Positions 17,138-25,390 of a stretch of DNA of 42,205 nt are shown piece after piece. The stretch lies in the IMG/VR virus record IMGVR_UViG_3300040751_000152, positions 1-42,205 of that record; one strand, given 5' to 3'. Under the pieces are notes generated by a model, which searched no databases, was not told where the DNA came from, and was given only the letters and a program-made list of their open reading frames with translations. Position 1 is the stretch's first letter; each line of letters starts with the position of its first letter. This DNA is from a virus. Position numbers and translations under genes: made by a program.

Positions 17138-17532
17138 TGTTGCAAGCATTGATAGGCCCTGTGACGGGTCTACTGGACAAGTTCATTGAGGATAAGGACC
17201 AGAAGAACGCCTTAGCCCATGAAATAGCCACCATGGCTGAAAAGCAGATGCACGAAGCTAACATGGGTCAGCTTGAGATCAACAAGGCTGAAGCGCAGCA
17301 CCGTAGCCTTTTTGTGGCGGGTTGGCGTCCATTTCTGGGCTGGGGCCTTAGCTTTTCGATGATATGGCACTTCGTTTTAGTGCCTATGATCACGTTTGGT
17401 TTTGCCTATGCTGGCATGGAAGCACCCGACCTTCCGGCTTTCGACATGGATAGCCTCATGACCGTCCTGCTTGGGATGCTTGGTCTGGGTGGTCTGCGTA
17501 CTCTTGAAAAGTCCAAAGGAATAACTAAATGA
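17137..17532 (+). CDS. 3TM holin family protein (GTA holin-like)
   Basis: 131 aa from ATG 17137, overlapping the previous stop as TGATG; a GTG one codon upstream is possible. The pattern is that of the 3TM holins found in gene transfer agents and related phages: amphipathic N-terminal helix (GPVTGLLDKFIEDKDQKNAL), a charged middle (INKAEAQHRSLFVAGWRPFL), then membrane helices (WGLSFSMIWHFVLVPMITFG, LMTVLLGMLGLGGLRTLEKS). It should make the inner-membrane lesion that frees the muramidase encoded next, with which it overlaps by 4 bp. Confidence 0.8.
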   Translation: MLQALIGPVTGLLDKFIEDKDQKNALAHEIATMAEKQMHEANMGQLEINKAEAQHRSLFVAGWRPFLGWGLSFSMIWHFVLVPMITFGFAYAGMEAPDLPAFDMDSLMTVLLGMLGLGGLRTLEKSKGITK

Positions 17533-18047
17533 GTGCAGATAACTTCAAGACCTGCCTAGAGTGGCTCTTAGAGCATGAGGGTGGGTTTGTGAATGATCCT
17601 CGTGATAGCGGCGGCATGACTAATCTAGGTGTTACTAAGATGGTCTATGATGCCTACTATGGTAAAAACGCCTCAGAAGAAGATATGAGATCCTTAACTG
17701 TAGAAGATGTAGAGCCTATCTACCTCGAGAGATACTGGAATAAGTCCAGCTGTCCTCTACTGCCATCAGGCGTTGACTGGGCGGTCTTTGATTGGGCTGT
17801 GAACTCAGGCCCGTACAGAGCAGTAAGGGCGCTCCAGCAGTCCGTAAAGACCGCTAAAGACGGTATCATAGGTCCACAGACACTACGCAAGGTAGCCATG
17901 GAGAACCCAAGGGATATCATTGAGGATATGTGGGTACAACGTGAGCAGTTCTATAGGAGTCTAAGTAACTTCGATAGCTTTGGAAAAGGCTGGCTGAGAA
18001 GGAACAATCAAACAAGAATACAGGCACTCAGTCTGCTTGAAGAATGA
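17529..18047 (+). CDS. Endolysin, GH108 N-acetylmuramidase
   Basis: 172 aa. The N-terminal LEHEGGFVNDPRDSGGMTNL followed by GVT is the GH108 signature, with Glu17 in EGG as the probable catalytic acid. The second half (SGVDWAVFDWAVNSGPYRAV with DGIIGPQTL) fits the peptidoglycan-binding domain paired with GH108. It cuts the glycan chain of murein to release progeny. No signal peptide is seen, so it needs the holin for access. It is the last gene of the rightward arm and is followed at once by a terminator. Confidence 0.9.
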   Translation: MSADNFKTCLEWLLEHEGGFVNDPRDSGGMTNLGVTKMVYDAYYGKNASEEDMRSLTVEDVEPIYLERYWNKSSCPLLPSGVDWAVFDWAVNSGPYRAVRALQQSVKTAKDGIIGPQTLRKVAMENPRDIIEDMWVQREQFYRSLSNFDSFGKGWLRRNNQTRIQALSLLEE

Positions 18048-18053
18048 CTTTTG

Positions 18054-18105
18054 AAAAAACACCGATCTACCTTTGATTTGATCATTGGCTGGATCGGTGT
18101 TTTTT
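18054..18105. terminator. Bidirectional intrinsic terminator between the convergent arms
   Basis: AAAAAACACCGATC (18054-18067) pairs with GATCGGTGTTTTTT (18092-18105) over a 24-nt loop. The stem has T-runs on both strands, so it can end the rightward late transcript after the endolysin and also the leftward replication transcript. It begins 7 bp after the endolysin stop. Confidence 0.9.
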
Positions 18106-18121
18106 GCTATGTCCTAATCAC

Positions 18122-18198
18122 GGCTCCATAGCTCAACTGGATAGAGCAACAGACTTCTAATCTGTAGGCTGAGGGTTCGAGTCCTTCTGGAGTCGCCA
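18122..18198 (+). tRNA. tRNA-Arg (anticodon TCT)
   Basis: A 77-nt full cloverleaf with encoded CCA. The acceptor is GGCTCCA with TGGAGTC (one G-T), the D arm GCTC...GAGC, the anticodon arm ACAGA-CTTCTAA-TCTGT giving TCT (reads AGA/AGG), and the T arm GAGGG-TTCGAGT-CCTTC. AGA codons are visibly frequent in the late genes, so it may supply a codon rare in the host. It lies just beyond the terminator, so it needs read-through or its own promoter. Its last base abuts the stop codon of the convergent 52-aa gene. Confidence 0.95.
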
Positions 18199-18357
18199 CT
18201 ACTTACGTTTCTCGTAAGTTCTTCTCTTGTGCTTGATATGAACAGGATCATTCTTGATCTCTTCTAATGCACAGACAGCGCAAGTCTTCACGCCGCCTGT
18301 GTCATAGAAAGCATCATTGATACCACACTTATCACACATTACCCGTGTCTGTCCCAT
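18199..18357 (-). CDS. 52-aa zinc-ribbon-like protein
   Basis: Translating the gap gives a 52-aa ORF: MGQTRVMCDKCGINDAFYDT, then GGVKTCAVCALEEIKNDPVH, ending in a basic tail KHKRRTYEKRK. Two CxxC pairs (C8/C11 and C26/C29) with hydrophobic spacing indicate a small zinc ribbon, so nucleic-acid or protein binding is likely. Its start lies inside the preceding 54-codon gene in another frame (19-bp overlap), and that gene's AAAGGAGG (about 18371-18378) lies 13 bases upstream as a loosely spaced ribosome-binding site. It is the last gene of the leftward operon and ends exactly where the tRNA begins on the other strand. Confidence 0.7.
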   Translation of the reverse strand: MGQTRVMCDKCGINDAFYDTGGVKTCAVCALEEIKNDPVHIKHKRRTYEKRK

Positions 18358-18503
18358 TTGCCTCTTTGGCCTCCTTTGCGGTAACGCACTGGATGATTGA
18401 GGTTGACCTCTTTGGGTAGGTTGTCTTCTCTACGGTAGACCTGTGTCTGGATCTCTGGGATCTTGAGACAGTCTTTTAGTTCTTCGATGGTAGGTATACT
18501 CAT
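18339..18503 (-). CDS. 54-aa hypothetical protein
   Basis: A 54-aa ORF: MSIPTIEELKDCLKIPEIQT, then QVYRREDNLPKEVNLNHPVR, ending YRKGGQRGKWDRHG. Its ATG overlaps the RNR stop as ATGA, so it is translationally coupled. It overlaps the next gene by 19 bp. Small, basic at the C-terminus and without cysteine pairs. Function unknown; it could be an RNR-associated small protein only by position. Confidence 0.6.
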   Translation of the reverse strand: MSIPTIEELKDCLKIPEIQTQVYRREDNLPKEVNLNHPVRYRKGGQRGKWDRHG

Positions 18504-20407
18504 GATGCAATATCCACGATCTCACATGCACCACTGGTACACGCAAGAGTCTGTGACCCTGATGTTGTGTCTTCTTTCTCGTAAAGTGACAGAGCAGACC
18601 AATCGATAGTCTTAGGCATCTGCTCTTTTAGCTTCATGTAATCAAACTTAGAGATCTCCTGATAAGGAGCCTGTGCATAGCTATGATCACTATGTGGTAG
18701 GAAGCTAATGCCAGAACACAGATCGAAGTTGTTGTAGACCCATGATCCAACCTCTAGCCACTCATGGTCTCTCACGGTGACCGTCACTGAGGGCTTATGC
18801 TCACACCACTCGAGTGCGTAGGTCTTCCATAGCTCAAGCTGTTCCAGAGCAGACATCTGGTTACGAGTGATTGCACCCTCTGGTGACTTTACTGGGAAGC
18901 TAAACACAGTGGTGCTATCAGGTTTCATAACGCAAGGTTCAGCTGGAACACCTGCATCCTTGAGGAACTGTGTGAGGGGATCTTTGTTATCTCCTCTTAC
19001 AGTACGGATGTAGTAGTCACTGTGACGGGCATGAATACCACTAGCTGAGTCAACAAGCTGTGAGACTGTGCCAGAAGGTTTAACACAAGTGATCGCGGCA
19101 GAAGGCTCGATACCTAACTTCTCAGCGTACTCAGCGTTAGTATCAATAGCAGTCTGCTTGAGTTCCCTAAGCCACTTAGCTGTGTCTATGTTCTTAGATA
19201 GAACGCGGTGATCCATGATACCTGTCAAAGATACGCCAAGCAGACGTTCTTCTTGGGTGTTCTTGGACCAGACAGGACGTAGGTAAGGAAAGTCAGTGAA
19301 GGTTGATTGGATAGTACCTAAAATAGTCGCAAGGCGTACCTTACGCTTCAGGCTCTCCAGATCATCATTCTCTCTTACTACACACTCAGTTAGGTTACAG
19401 AACTGGTATGGACGCAGGATAATCTCTGAGCATGGGTTAGTCCCCCACTCATGTCCTGTCTCACGCCGACCATTCCGTGCCACATGGCTGTCAGCGGCTA
19501 CACGGCTAAACAAACCTCTCTCGCCTGACTTAGACTCAACCAGAGCAAGCCACTCGCGTAGATAGGTCTCCATGTCTGGCTTCTCGGTGTAGCAGACAGA
19601 GTTGTTAGCTAACGCCCGTTGACCTTCGTTCTCCCACCATGATCCTGATTTAGCGTGACGCATACGCTGGTCACTCAGGTTAGACAGGCTGATCATAGCT
19701 GAACGGCGTACACCACCGACAACCACGACTTCACCGATCTTACACATGATGTCATGAGCTTCGATGGAGTTCAGTTTACGTCCTGCCGCGCCTTTGAACT
19801 TAGACACAACGAACTTAAACAGGTCATCAAGAGGCTCTGGGCCAGACGCACGACCACCAAAGGTCTTCAAGCGTGAACCAGCTGGGCGTACCTTGCTGAG
19901 ATCCCACTTAGGAATATCACCAGTATACAGGAGGCTGATGAGCTTACGGAGGGACTTAGCCCAGCCCTCTTTACTGTCTTGAACCACCACTACATCCTCA
20001 GTCTCAGAGATGTCTTGAGGTATGGTGGGTAGCTTGCTGATTGACTGGCGCTCCACAGAGAAGCCTACACCAGTACCACAGAGAAGGATGAACATAGCCT
20101 CATCAAAAGCACGAGGATGATCCACAGGTAAGTATGAGCAGTTATAGATACAGGTGTTGTCACGGTCAGCCGCGACACCAGCGGTCATCAAGGCTCTCAT
20201 GGAGGGCATGACTTCAAGGTCTAGGATTGCATCCTCGAGATCCTGCCAGTCTTGTTCACCAAGATCGACTTTGGACCCGATGTAATCAATGTATCTCTGG
20301 ACGGTCTCTAGCCATGTTTCTCTCCTCATAGAATCATCAAGCCACCGAGCGTATCTGCTGGTGGCTATGAAGGTTTGGTAGTCTGTAGGTAGTAGGTTAC
20401 TGCTCAT
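18500..20407 (-). CDS. nrdJ: Class II (adenosylcobalamin-dependent) ribonucleotide reductase, monomeric type
   Basis: 635 aa. It reduces ribonucleoside triphosphates to dNTPs with a radical made from coenzyme B12, so it needs no oxygen and no second subunit. All redox residues of the Lactobacillus RTPR type can be placed: an N-terminal cysteine in NTCIYNC (C86/C90), NPCSEI with the thiyl C326 and Glu328, the partner C337 eleven residues on, and the C-terminal pair CTSGAC (C623, C628) in the same spacing as C731/C736. It would recycle host nucleotides and makes replication depend on host cobalamin. Start overlaps the DUF3310 gene by 11 bp. Confidence 0.94.
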   Translation of the reverse strand: MSSNLLPTDYQTFIATSRYARWLDDSMRRETWLETVQRYIDYIGSKVDLGEQDWQDLEDAILDLEVMPSMRALMTAGVAADRDNTCIYNCSYLPVDHPRAFDEAMFILLCGTGVGFSVERQSISKLPTIPQDISETEDVVVVQDSKEGWAKSLRKLISLLYTGDIPKWDLSKVRPAGSRLKTFGGRASGPEPLDDLFKFVVSKFKGAAGRKLNSIEAHDIMCKIGEVVVVGGVRRSAMISLSNLSDQRMRHAKSGSWWENEGQRALANNSVCYTEKPDMETYLREWLALVESKSGERGLFSRVAADSHVARNGRRETGHEWGTNPCSEIILRPYQFCNLTECVVRENDDLESLKRKVRLATILGTIQSTFTDFPYLRPVWSKNTQEERLLGVSLTGIMDHRVLSKNIDTAKWLRELKQTAIDTNAEYAEKLGIEPSAAITCVKPSGTVSQLVDSASGIHARHSDYYIRTVRGDNKDPLTQFLKDAGVPAEPCVMKPDSTTVFSFPVKSPEGAITRNQMSALEQLELWKTYALEWCEHKPSVTVTVRDHEWLEVGSWVYNNFDLCSGISFLPHSDHSYAQAPYQEISKFDYMKLKEQMPKTIDWSALSLYEKEDTTSGSQTLACTSGACEIVDIAS

Positions 20408-20675
20408 CTTCGGAGTCTTCCTCTTCTTTTATTATTAGTTGTTTTAGGTACCATTGAGCCTTGGCAAGATCCTCGACACCGTTCTTGTAGCGGTAACGCC
20501 AGACGTACTTCAGGATGTTCCCTTGGCAGTAGTGCTTGAAACCGTCAGGACCGAGCGCCGCGTGAATAGCGTCAATGCACTCGATGCCTGCTTGGTTGTA
20601 GTGAGGTGGGTTGTTCACCATATCTTGACAGTCAGACTGTAAAGCCGCTTGTCTCATATATTCTTCATGCCGCAT
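20397..20675 (-). CDS. DUF3310 family protein
   Basis: 92 aa from ATG 20675, which is preceded by GGAG at a good distance; an earlier ATG at 20690 is in frame. The core is NPPHYNQAGIECIDAIHAAL, then YCQGNILKYVWRYRYKNGVE and DLAKAQWYLKQLI, the DUF3310 signature common in phages and sometimes annotated as a nucleotide kinase without proof. The acidic tail (EEEDSEDEQ) is unusual. It sits between exonuclease and RNR in the nucleotide and replication operon, overlapping both. Confidence 0.85.
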   Translation of the reverse strand: MRHEEYMRQAALQSDCQDMVNNPPHYNQAGIECIDAIHAALGPDGFKHYCQGNILKYVWRYRYKNGVEDLAKAQWYLKQLIIKEEEDSEDEQ

Positions 20676-21405
20676 GAGCTTGATCTCCATTAAACAGGAT
20701 CGGTTTATCGTTCTTGCTGTCCCAATCTTCCCAGCGAAGGATTCGAGCAAGACGAGCCTGTGTCAGCGCATCTTCTCTAGTCATCCCAGCTTTAATGAAG
20801 GCTTGCTCGACTGTGGACCACACAGGACGGCTACCGAGGATCTTCTCAGCTGTCTTAGGGCCAACGCCTTTGAGACCAGCGTAACCATCAGCTGTGTCAC
20901 CAGTCAGGCATTGTGTGTAGAAGAACCTGTCAGCATCTTCCTTAGAGATCGTAAGACGCTCATCTGCCATGGGCCTGTAGAGCTTGCATGGGATAGTCTT
21001 GAGGTCCTTGTCATCACTTACGACAACACACTTACCTACGTTCTCTGGTCTGGTAGCTAGGATGCCAAGACAATCATCAGCCTCTAGCCCTTCCTTCTTA
21101 AAAGTACGGAAGAAGGTTGAAGCCCACTCGACCATAGCCTTGTACCCCACAGGCTTGCGTGTCTTCTTACGGTGAGCCTTGTATGTAGGATCCACTTCTC
21201 TCCTGAAGTTAGAGCCAGAGCTAATACATAGGATGACATCATCGTCTCCTATCTTCTCTTCAAATGTATTTAACTGATCAAAGAACAGTTCTTTAGCTAT
21301 CTTGAGATCAGTCGTGAGTGACCAAATGTCATCACCCCAATCGGTCTCATCTTCAGTAGCGGCTAATGCTTTGAACAGGTAGATATCAGCGTCTACTAAA
21401 AGCAT
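20665..21405 (-). CDS. 5'-3' exonuclease (T7 gp6/FEN-like)
   Basis: 246 aa. Metal-ligand motifs of the FEN family are in order: N-terminal LLVDADIYLF, the acidic LEADDCLG, VVVSDDKDLKT, and GDTADGYAGLKGVGPKTAEK with a helix-three-turn-helix for DNA. It should remove RNA primers and degrade host DNA during replication, as T7 gp6 does. Good ribosome-binding site (AAGGAGATAGAAG). It overlaps the upstream gene by 20 bp and the DUF3310 gene by 11 bp. Confidence 0.9.
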   Translation of the reverse strand: MLLVDADIYLFKALAATEDETDWGDDIWSLTTDLKIAKELFFDQLNTFEEKIGDDDVILCISSGSNFRREVDPTYKAHRKKTRKPVGYKAMVEWASTFFRTFKKEGLEADDCLGILATRPENVGKCVVVSDDKDLKTIPCKLYRPMADERLTISKEDADRFFYTQCLTGDTADGYAGLKGVGPKTAEKILGSRPVWSTVEQAFIKAGMTREDALTQARLARILRWEDWDSKNDKPILFNGDQAHAA

Positions 21406-21742
21406 CTTCTATCTCCTTCATATAATACAGACCATGGTCAGTAATGAGCCAACGATGGCCCCAGACCTCATCTGATAATCGTGTTGTTATGAGACCCTCA
21501 GTTGCGGCAATCGCCACGATGTTGGCTTCTCCTCGAGCAAACTCACTCTTAGTGGTGAAACCTGTGTCCCATGCCTTGAACAAAACCTTGTGGATACGGA
21601 CTAGAGAGTCGATGGTTCCATCATCGAGATCAGTGGGTGTCTGCCCAAGTTCTCCCGATGGCGTATTCTGCTCCGATTGGGATCCTGAAGTTGAACTCTT
21701 CTCCAGCCTTTTCCGCGCTTCTTCGAGCGATATTACCGACAT
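21386..21742 (-). CDS. 118-aa hypothetical protein whose start is overprinted on the polymerase 3' end
   Basis: 118 aa. Residues 1-38 (MSVISLEEARKRLEKSSTSG onward) are low-complexity and are encoded inside the last 113 bp of the DNA polymerase gene in another frame. Residues about 40-118 (IDSLVRIHKVLFKAWDTGFT, EANIVAIAATEGLITTRLSD, EVWGHRWLITDHGLYYM) look like a real winged-helix-sized domain. No in-frame ATG exists after the overlap, though a GTG/TTG start is possible. Function unknown; it lies between polymerase and exonuclease, so a replication accessory role is plausible. Confidence 0.65.
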   Translation of the reverse strand: MSVISLEEARKRLEKSSTSGSQSEQNTPSGELGQTPTDLDDGTIDSLVRIHKVLFKAWDTGFTTKSEFARGEANIVAIAATEGLITTRLSDEVWGHRWLITDHGLYYMKEIEDAFSRR

Positions 21743-23411
21743 GATCTTCTAGTCCCTTCCGCACAGCTATTTGCACCTCATCATGAACCCAAGCCATGAT
21801 GTAGGCGTCTAAGCCTTGCTCCTTGATTGCTTCGTCTATGAAGATGACCCATTGCTTGCTGATGATTGACCCAGCTGATTGCAACAGAGTGTTAAGAGCC
21901 GCATGAGGACTGCGAACAGGCACGCACCGACCATCGAGCGTCTTTACAGACCCACGTTGAGCCGCTGTCTCTACTGCTGTCTTGAGGCGTCCGTAAGCTG
22001 GAACAGCATTTATGAAGTTCTCTTTGAGTTGCTTTCCTGCTTGGGGTCCTTTTCCGACCATCTTTCCGATCTTGGAGTCCGAGGCTCCGTAGAGTGTTGC
22101 GTAGAGCCATGTCTTTGCTTGGTCTCGTGTAGCAAGCCCCGTCTTCTCTCGGTTGTACTCGTGGATATCCGACTCCAATATGACTTTCGCATATTCACCT
22201 CCATCATTTAGGAAATGGGCAAAAGCCCTGATCTCGAGACCAGACAAGTCACTACCAACAAGAGAGTAGCCGTTAGGTACTGTGAATAGATCACGGCACT
22301 CTTTGCCGTACTCGAGTCTAACAGCTGGCACTTGACCAAGGTTAGGCCCCGAGTGAGACGCTCTGGATGTCACACAACCAATAGGAATGATCCTGTGACG
22401 TAGCTTGCCATCAGCATCAACACGCTTGAGCCATGCCTGAGTACCCTCGGCTAATTGGGATAGCCTTTTATTGATAAGGAAGAGTTCCGAGAGTTTCTTA
22501 GCCTCTGGGTAGTCCAATGATCCAAGCACCACATCATCGATGACTGCATGACCATCGTTAGTCTTCTTCTCAGGCTTCCACCCATACTTACGAGTAAGAC
22601 AGAACTCAATGTGACGCCGAGACTGGTGGTTGAACTCGACAACCTTTACCTTCTCGAAAGGCACACCCTTCTGGTAGCCCAGCTTACTGTTGTTGACCTT
22701 GGGTATGATGATCTCTTTGATCTCCCAAGGCTCAAACAGGTTCTGTAGCTCATCGTCTAGTTCAGCCCTTCTTCTGGATAGCTTGCCATATAGAGAAGCC
22801 GCAGCTCTCTCATCAAAAGTCCAGCCGTTGTTACCAATCTCCTCAGCAATCACAGCCATCTTGTGTTCAAGCTCGATAGCTCGTTCAGGCCATTCATGTG
22901 GTTTCAGGAAGTTGTAGAGAGCTTCACAGACGACCACATCCTGTCGGCAGTAAGCCTCCATCTCCTCTGACCACTGCTCCCAACCACCATCGTAGTCAGT
23001 CTTGAGCATACTATCGTCATCAAACCTAGAGGACAGACGTAGACCCCAAGCCTTCAAGCTGTGGCTACCAAAGAGCTTCTTAGGTAGGACCTCTACCTTC
23101 CAATCGTGATCCCAGTCCTGCCGCTTGAGGTCAGGCCGTATCATCCTTGAGAGGACAAGGGTGTCAGTGATCTTCCCTTTAGGTTTCCAGTTTGGATAGA
23201 CCTTTTGGATAGCTGGGATGTCGAAAGTTAGACCATTGTGTGCGATTAGCTCTGGAGCTTCAGCGGCTATCTTCAAGCCTTCCTTGATCTTGTCAGGGCC
23301 GTAGCTCCATGCTTCGCCTGTGTTAAGCTGTTTAAGAGCAATGCAATGTATCTGGTCTAACTCAGGCAGTAGTCCATTGGTCTCGATATCGAGAAACAAC
23401 GGGCCAGTCAT
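21630..23411 (-). CDS. Family A DNA polymerase (T7 type) with 3'-5' exonuclease
   Basis: 593 aa, shorter than T7 gp5 (704). The exonuclease domain has FLDIETNGL (D8, E10), AHNGLTFDIPAI and YCRQDVVV. The polymerase domain has motif A LVGSDLSGLEIRAFAHFL, motif B RDQAKTWLYATLYGA and motif C AWVHDEVQIAV, and ends IGRTWADTH like related phage polymerases. The smaller size suggests it may lack the long thioredoxin-binding loop, to be confirmed by alignment. The start overlaps the MazG-like stop as ATGA with AGGAGATGACAG upstream. The last 113 bp also encode the start of the next gene. Confidence 0.95.
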   Translation of the reverse strand: MTGPLFLDIETNGLLPELDQIHCIALKQLNTGEAWSYGPDKIKEGLKIAAEAPELIAHNGLTFDIPAIQKVYPNWKPKGKITDTLVLSRMIRPDLKRQDWDHDWKVEVLPKKLFGSHSLKAWGLRLSSRFDDDSMLKTDYDGGWEQWSEEMEAYCRQDVVVCEALYNFLKPHEWPERAIELEHKMAVIAEEIGNNGWTFDERAAASLYGKLSRRRAELDDELQNLFEPWEIKEIIIPKVNNSKLGYQKGVPFEKVKVVEFNHQSRRHIEFCLTRKYGWKPEKKTNDGHAVIDDVVLGSLDYPEAKKLSELFLINKRLSQLAEGTQAWLKRVDADGKLRHRIIPIGCVTSRASHSGPNLGQVPAVRLEYGKECRDLFTVPNGYSLVGSDLSGLEIRAFAHFLNDGGEYAKVILESDIHEYNREKTGLATRDQAKTWLYATLYGASDSKIGKMVGKGPQAGKQLKENFINAVPAYGRLKTAVETAAQRGSVKTLDGRCVPVRSPHAALNTLLQSAGSIISKQWVIFIDEAIKEQGLDAYIMAWVHDEVQIAVRKGLEDHVGNIARRSAEKAGEEFNFRIPIGAEYAIGRTWADTH

Positions 23412-23752
23412 CTGTCATCTCCTGAACCTTTAATGAGATCCATCTGCATACGCCTGTCTAGCTTGCGTAAGTTCATCTCAGCGATGCTGGACAGATCAAA
23501 GTGGAGGTGCGCGGCGAGAACAGCGGTGTACCAGAGAACGTCACCGATCTCTTTGCCGACTGCTATGCGGTCATCATAGGTGAGGTCATCGATATCACCT
23601 TCGCGGTCTCTGATCAGCTTCTTAAACTTATCAGCTACCTCGCCAGACTCAGATAACAAGCCCAAGATAAGATACTCCATCTTAGACTTCTCAACGATGA
23701 ACGTGGCTTCTGCACCAGCTTGGTATTCATCCAAAGTTAATGTGTTAGGCAT
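23408..23752 (-). CDS. MazG-like nucleotide pyrophosphohydrolase
   Basis: 114 aa. The all-alpha NTP pyrophosphatase pattern is visible: LILGLLSESGEVADKFKKLI followed about 30 residues later by VGKEIGDVLWYTAVLAAHL, giving the ExxE and ExxD acidic pairs that bind magnesium. In phages such enzymes hydrolyse (d)NTPs or may lower (p)ppGpp; the substrate cannot be read here. Encoded directly upstream of, and coupled to, the DNA polymerase. Good ribosome-binding site (AAGGAGAGAATAG). Confidence 0.85.
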   Translation of the reverse strand: MPNTLTLDEYQAGAEATFIVEKSKMEYLILGLLSESGEVADKFKKLIRDREGDIDDLTYDDRIAVGKEIGDVLWYTAVLAAHLHFDLSSIAEMNLRKLDRRMQMDLIKGSGDDR

Positions 23753-23766
23753 CTATTCTCTCCTTC

Positions 23767-25368
23767 TTAAAATACCTGAGATTCCTCTACGAGACGCGAA
23801 GTCAAACGGTCATAAACAACCGCCCCTCCGTAACCCACCTCACCTGTGTACCTGTTCTTCAGGATGTACAAATGACGGGTGTCAGAGTCGGGATTGTCTT
23901 TGTCTTTTTGTAGAGCGATGGTCATGTCACTCAGTTGAGCGATAGCGTGTGAGCCGCGTAGCTGTCCTAGCCGTACTGCTTCACCATCCTCATGACCTTT
24001 GTCACCATTGGGTCTTCGCAAATGCGAGACAATGATCACGCCAATGTCTAACTCTTGGACCTTGGTCCTAATGAGTGTCATGGCTCTATCTATGAGCTTG
24101 CGTTCATCACCACTGTCGAGGCCACTGACTAAGATCGATATGTGATCTAAGATAATCCACCGGACCCCCAAAGCCTTGACCATGTAGGTCATGCGCTGGA
24201 GGATCACATCGATGTCTGATGAGCCGAAGTGGTCATACAGGTAGATGCTGTGGTCTTCTGGGAATAGGTCTTCATAGGCTTGCTCGATCTCCTCATCAGT
24301 GGCTAGAGACCGATCAACAGTGATGTTCTTATTCAGGTGTAGACCTATGTAGCCTAGTAGAGTCCTCTTGTTGGACTCCTCGAGCATGATCAGTCCGAGC
24401 TTCTCACCAGCTTTGTGTAGGTGATACCCGAGTTCTCTTATGAGAGTAGTCTTACCGACACCACTCCCTGCACATACAGTGACCACTTCCTGCCGCCTGA
24501 GACCTTTGGTGATCTCATTGAGACGGGTAAACGGATAAGTAATAGATGAGGCAGTATCATCCACACTGATGGCAGACTTCAGAGCAGTATCGGCAGTTGA
24601 GACAATACCGTCAGGACGGTATTCAGGAGCCTGAAACAAGGCTGTCACAACGACTGCCGAATCACCTTGAACAAGACACTCATTCACATCCTTGTAAGGA
24701 AGCGTAGCAATATGAGCGACTCCTATTGGGAGGACTTGAGCCGCCTCTAATGCCGCTTCCCTACCAGCGTCATCTTGATCAAAGCAGAGGATAACTTTCT
24801 GGAACTTAGATACATAGTCCCAGTTATCCTTAATAGAACGCACCGCTGATTGACAGCCGTTAGGGAGACCTACTGTCGCCCAGCGATGCCCCCGTGCCTG
24901 TGATGCTGAGATCGTGTCTATCTCACCTTCGCAGATCACTAGGATTTTATCGGCAGACCACATATGTTGCCCGTAGAAAGGCATCTTTCTGCCGTTACCA
25001 ACGATGGTAAACTCTTTCTTACTGTTGCGAACCTTCTGAGCCACAAGTCGTCCAGTGCTATCTCGGTAGTTGGCAACCTGAACCATCTCTCCTCTATACT
25101 CAGTCACAAAGTATTCGTATTTACGGCAATCCTCAGCTGACAGCTTTCTGTTCTTCAAGGATCTGTATTCGCCTGTGAGGAATTGCTCATCATCTTTATG
25201 CTTCGATGGTTTAGCTTGTGTCTCGCCATCACCATCTGTTCTAGTCTGACAAGAGAAACAGTAAGTATGACCATCGTCATACACAGCGTTAGCGTCACTT
25301 GAGCCACAGGCGTCACACGGGGAATGACTGATAAACTGTGACTCTGTGGTTGTGTCGATTGAATCCAT
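23767..25368 (-). CDS. Primase-helicase (T7 gp4-like)
   Basis: 533 aa from ATG 25368, after GGGAGCAGTAAGT; the longer frame upstream overlaps the endonuclease gene and is not protein-like. It has an N-terminal zinc finger (C18, C21, C37, C40), a TOPRIM primase core (CEGEIDTISA, E147; CFDQDDAG, D197/D199) and a RecA-type DnaB helicase with Walker A GSGVGKTT (about 301-308), LDHISIL and VIIVSHLRRP, and RGSHAIAQLSD near the end. One protein thus unwinds the fork and lays primers, pairing with the T7-type polymerase and SSB. Confidence 0.95.
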   Translation of the reverse strand: MDSIDTTTESQFISHSPCDACGSSDANAVYDDGHTYCFSCQTRTDGDGETQAKPSKHKDDEQFLTGEYRSLKNRKLSAEDCRKYEYFVTEYRGEMVQVANYRDSTGRLVAQKVRNSKKEFTIVGNGRKMPFYGQHMWSADKILVICEGEIDTISASQARGHRWATVGLPNGCQSAVRSIKDNWDYVSKFQKVILCFDQDDAGREAALEAAQVLPIGVAHIATLPYKDVNECLVQGDSAVVVTALFQAPEYRPDGIVSTADTALKSAISVDDTASSITYPFTRLNEITKGLRRQEVVTVCAGSGVGKTTLIRELGYHLHKAGEKLGLIMLEESNKRTLLGYIGLHLNKNITVDRSLATDEEIEQAYEDLFPEDHSIYLYDHFGSSDIDVILQRMTYMVKALGVRWIILDHISILVSGLDSGDERKLIDRAMTLIRTKVQELDIGVIIVSHLRRPNGDKGHEDGEAVRLGQLRGSHAIAQLSDMTIALQKDKDNPDSDTRHLYILKNRYTGEVGYGGAVVYDRLTSRLVEESQVF

Positions 25369-25390
25369 ACTTACTGCTCCCTTTGCTCTC

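Noticed and set aside
18054-18105. The terminator stem as a possible attachment site or operator
   Set aside because: The symmetric T-runs and its place between convergent arms are fully explained by bidirectional termination.
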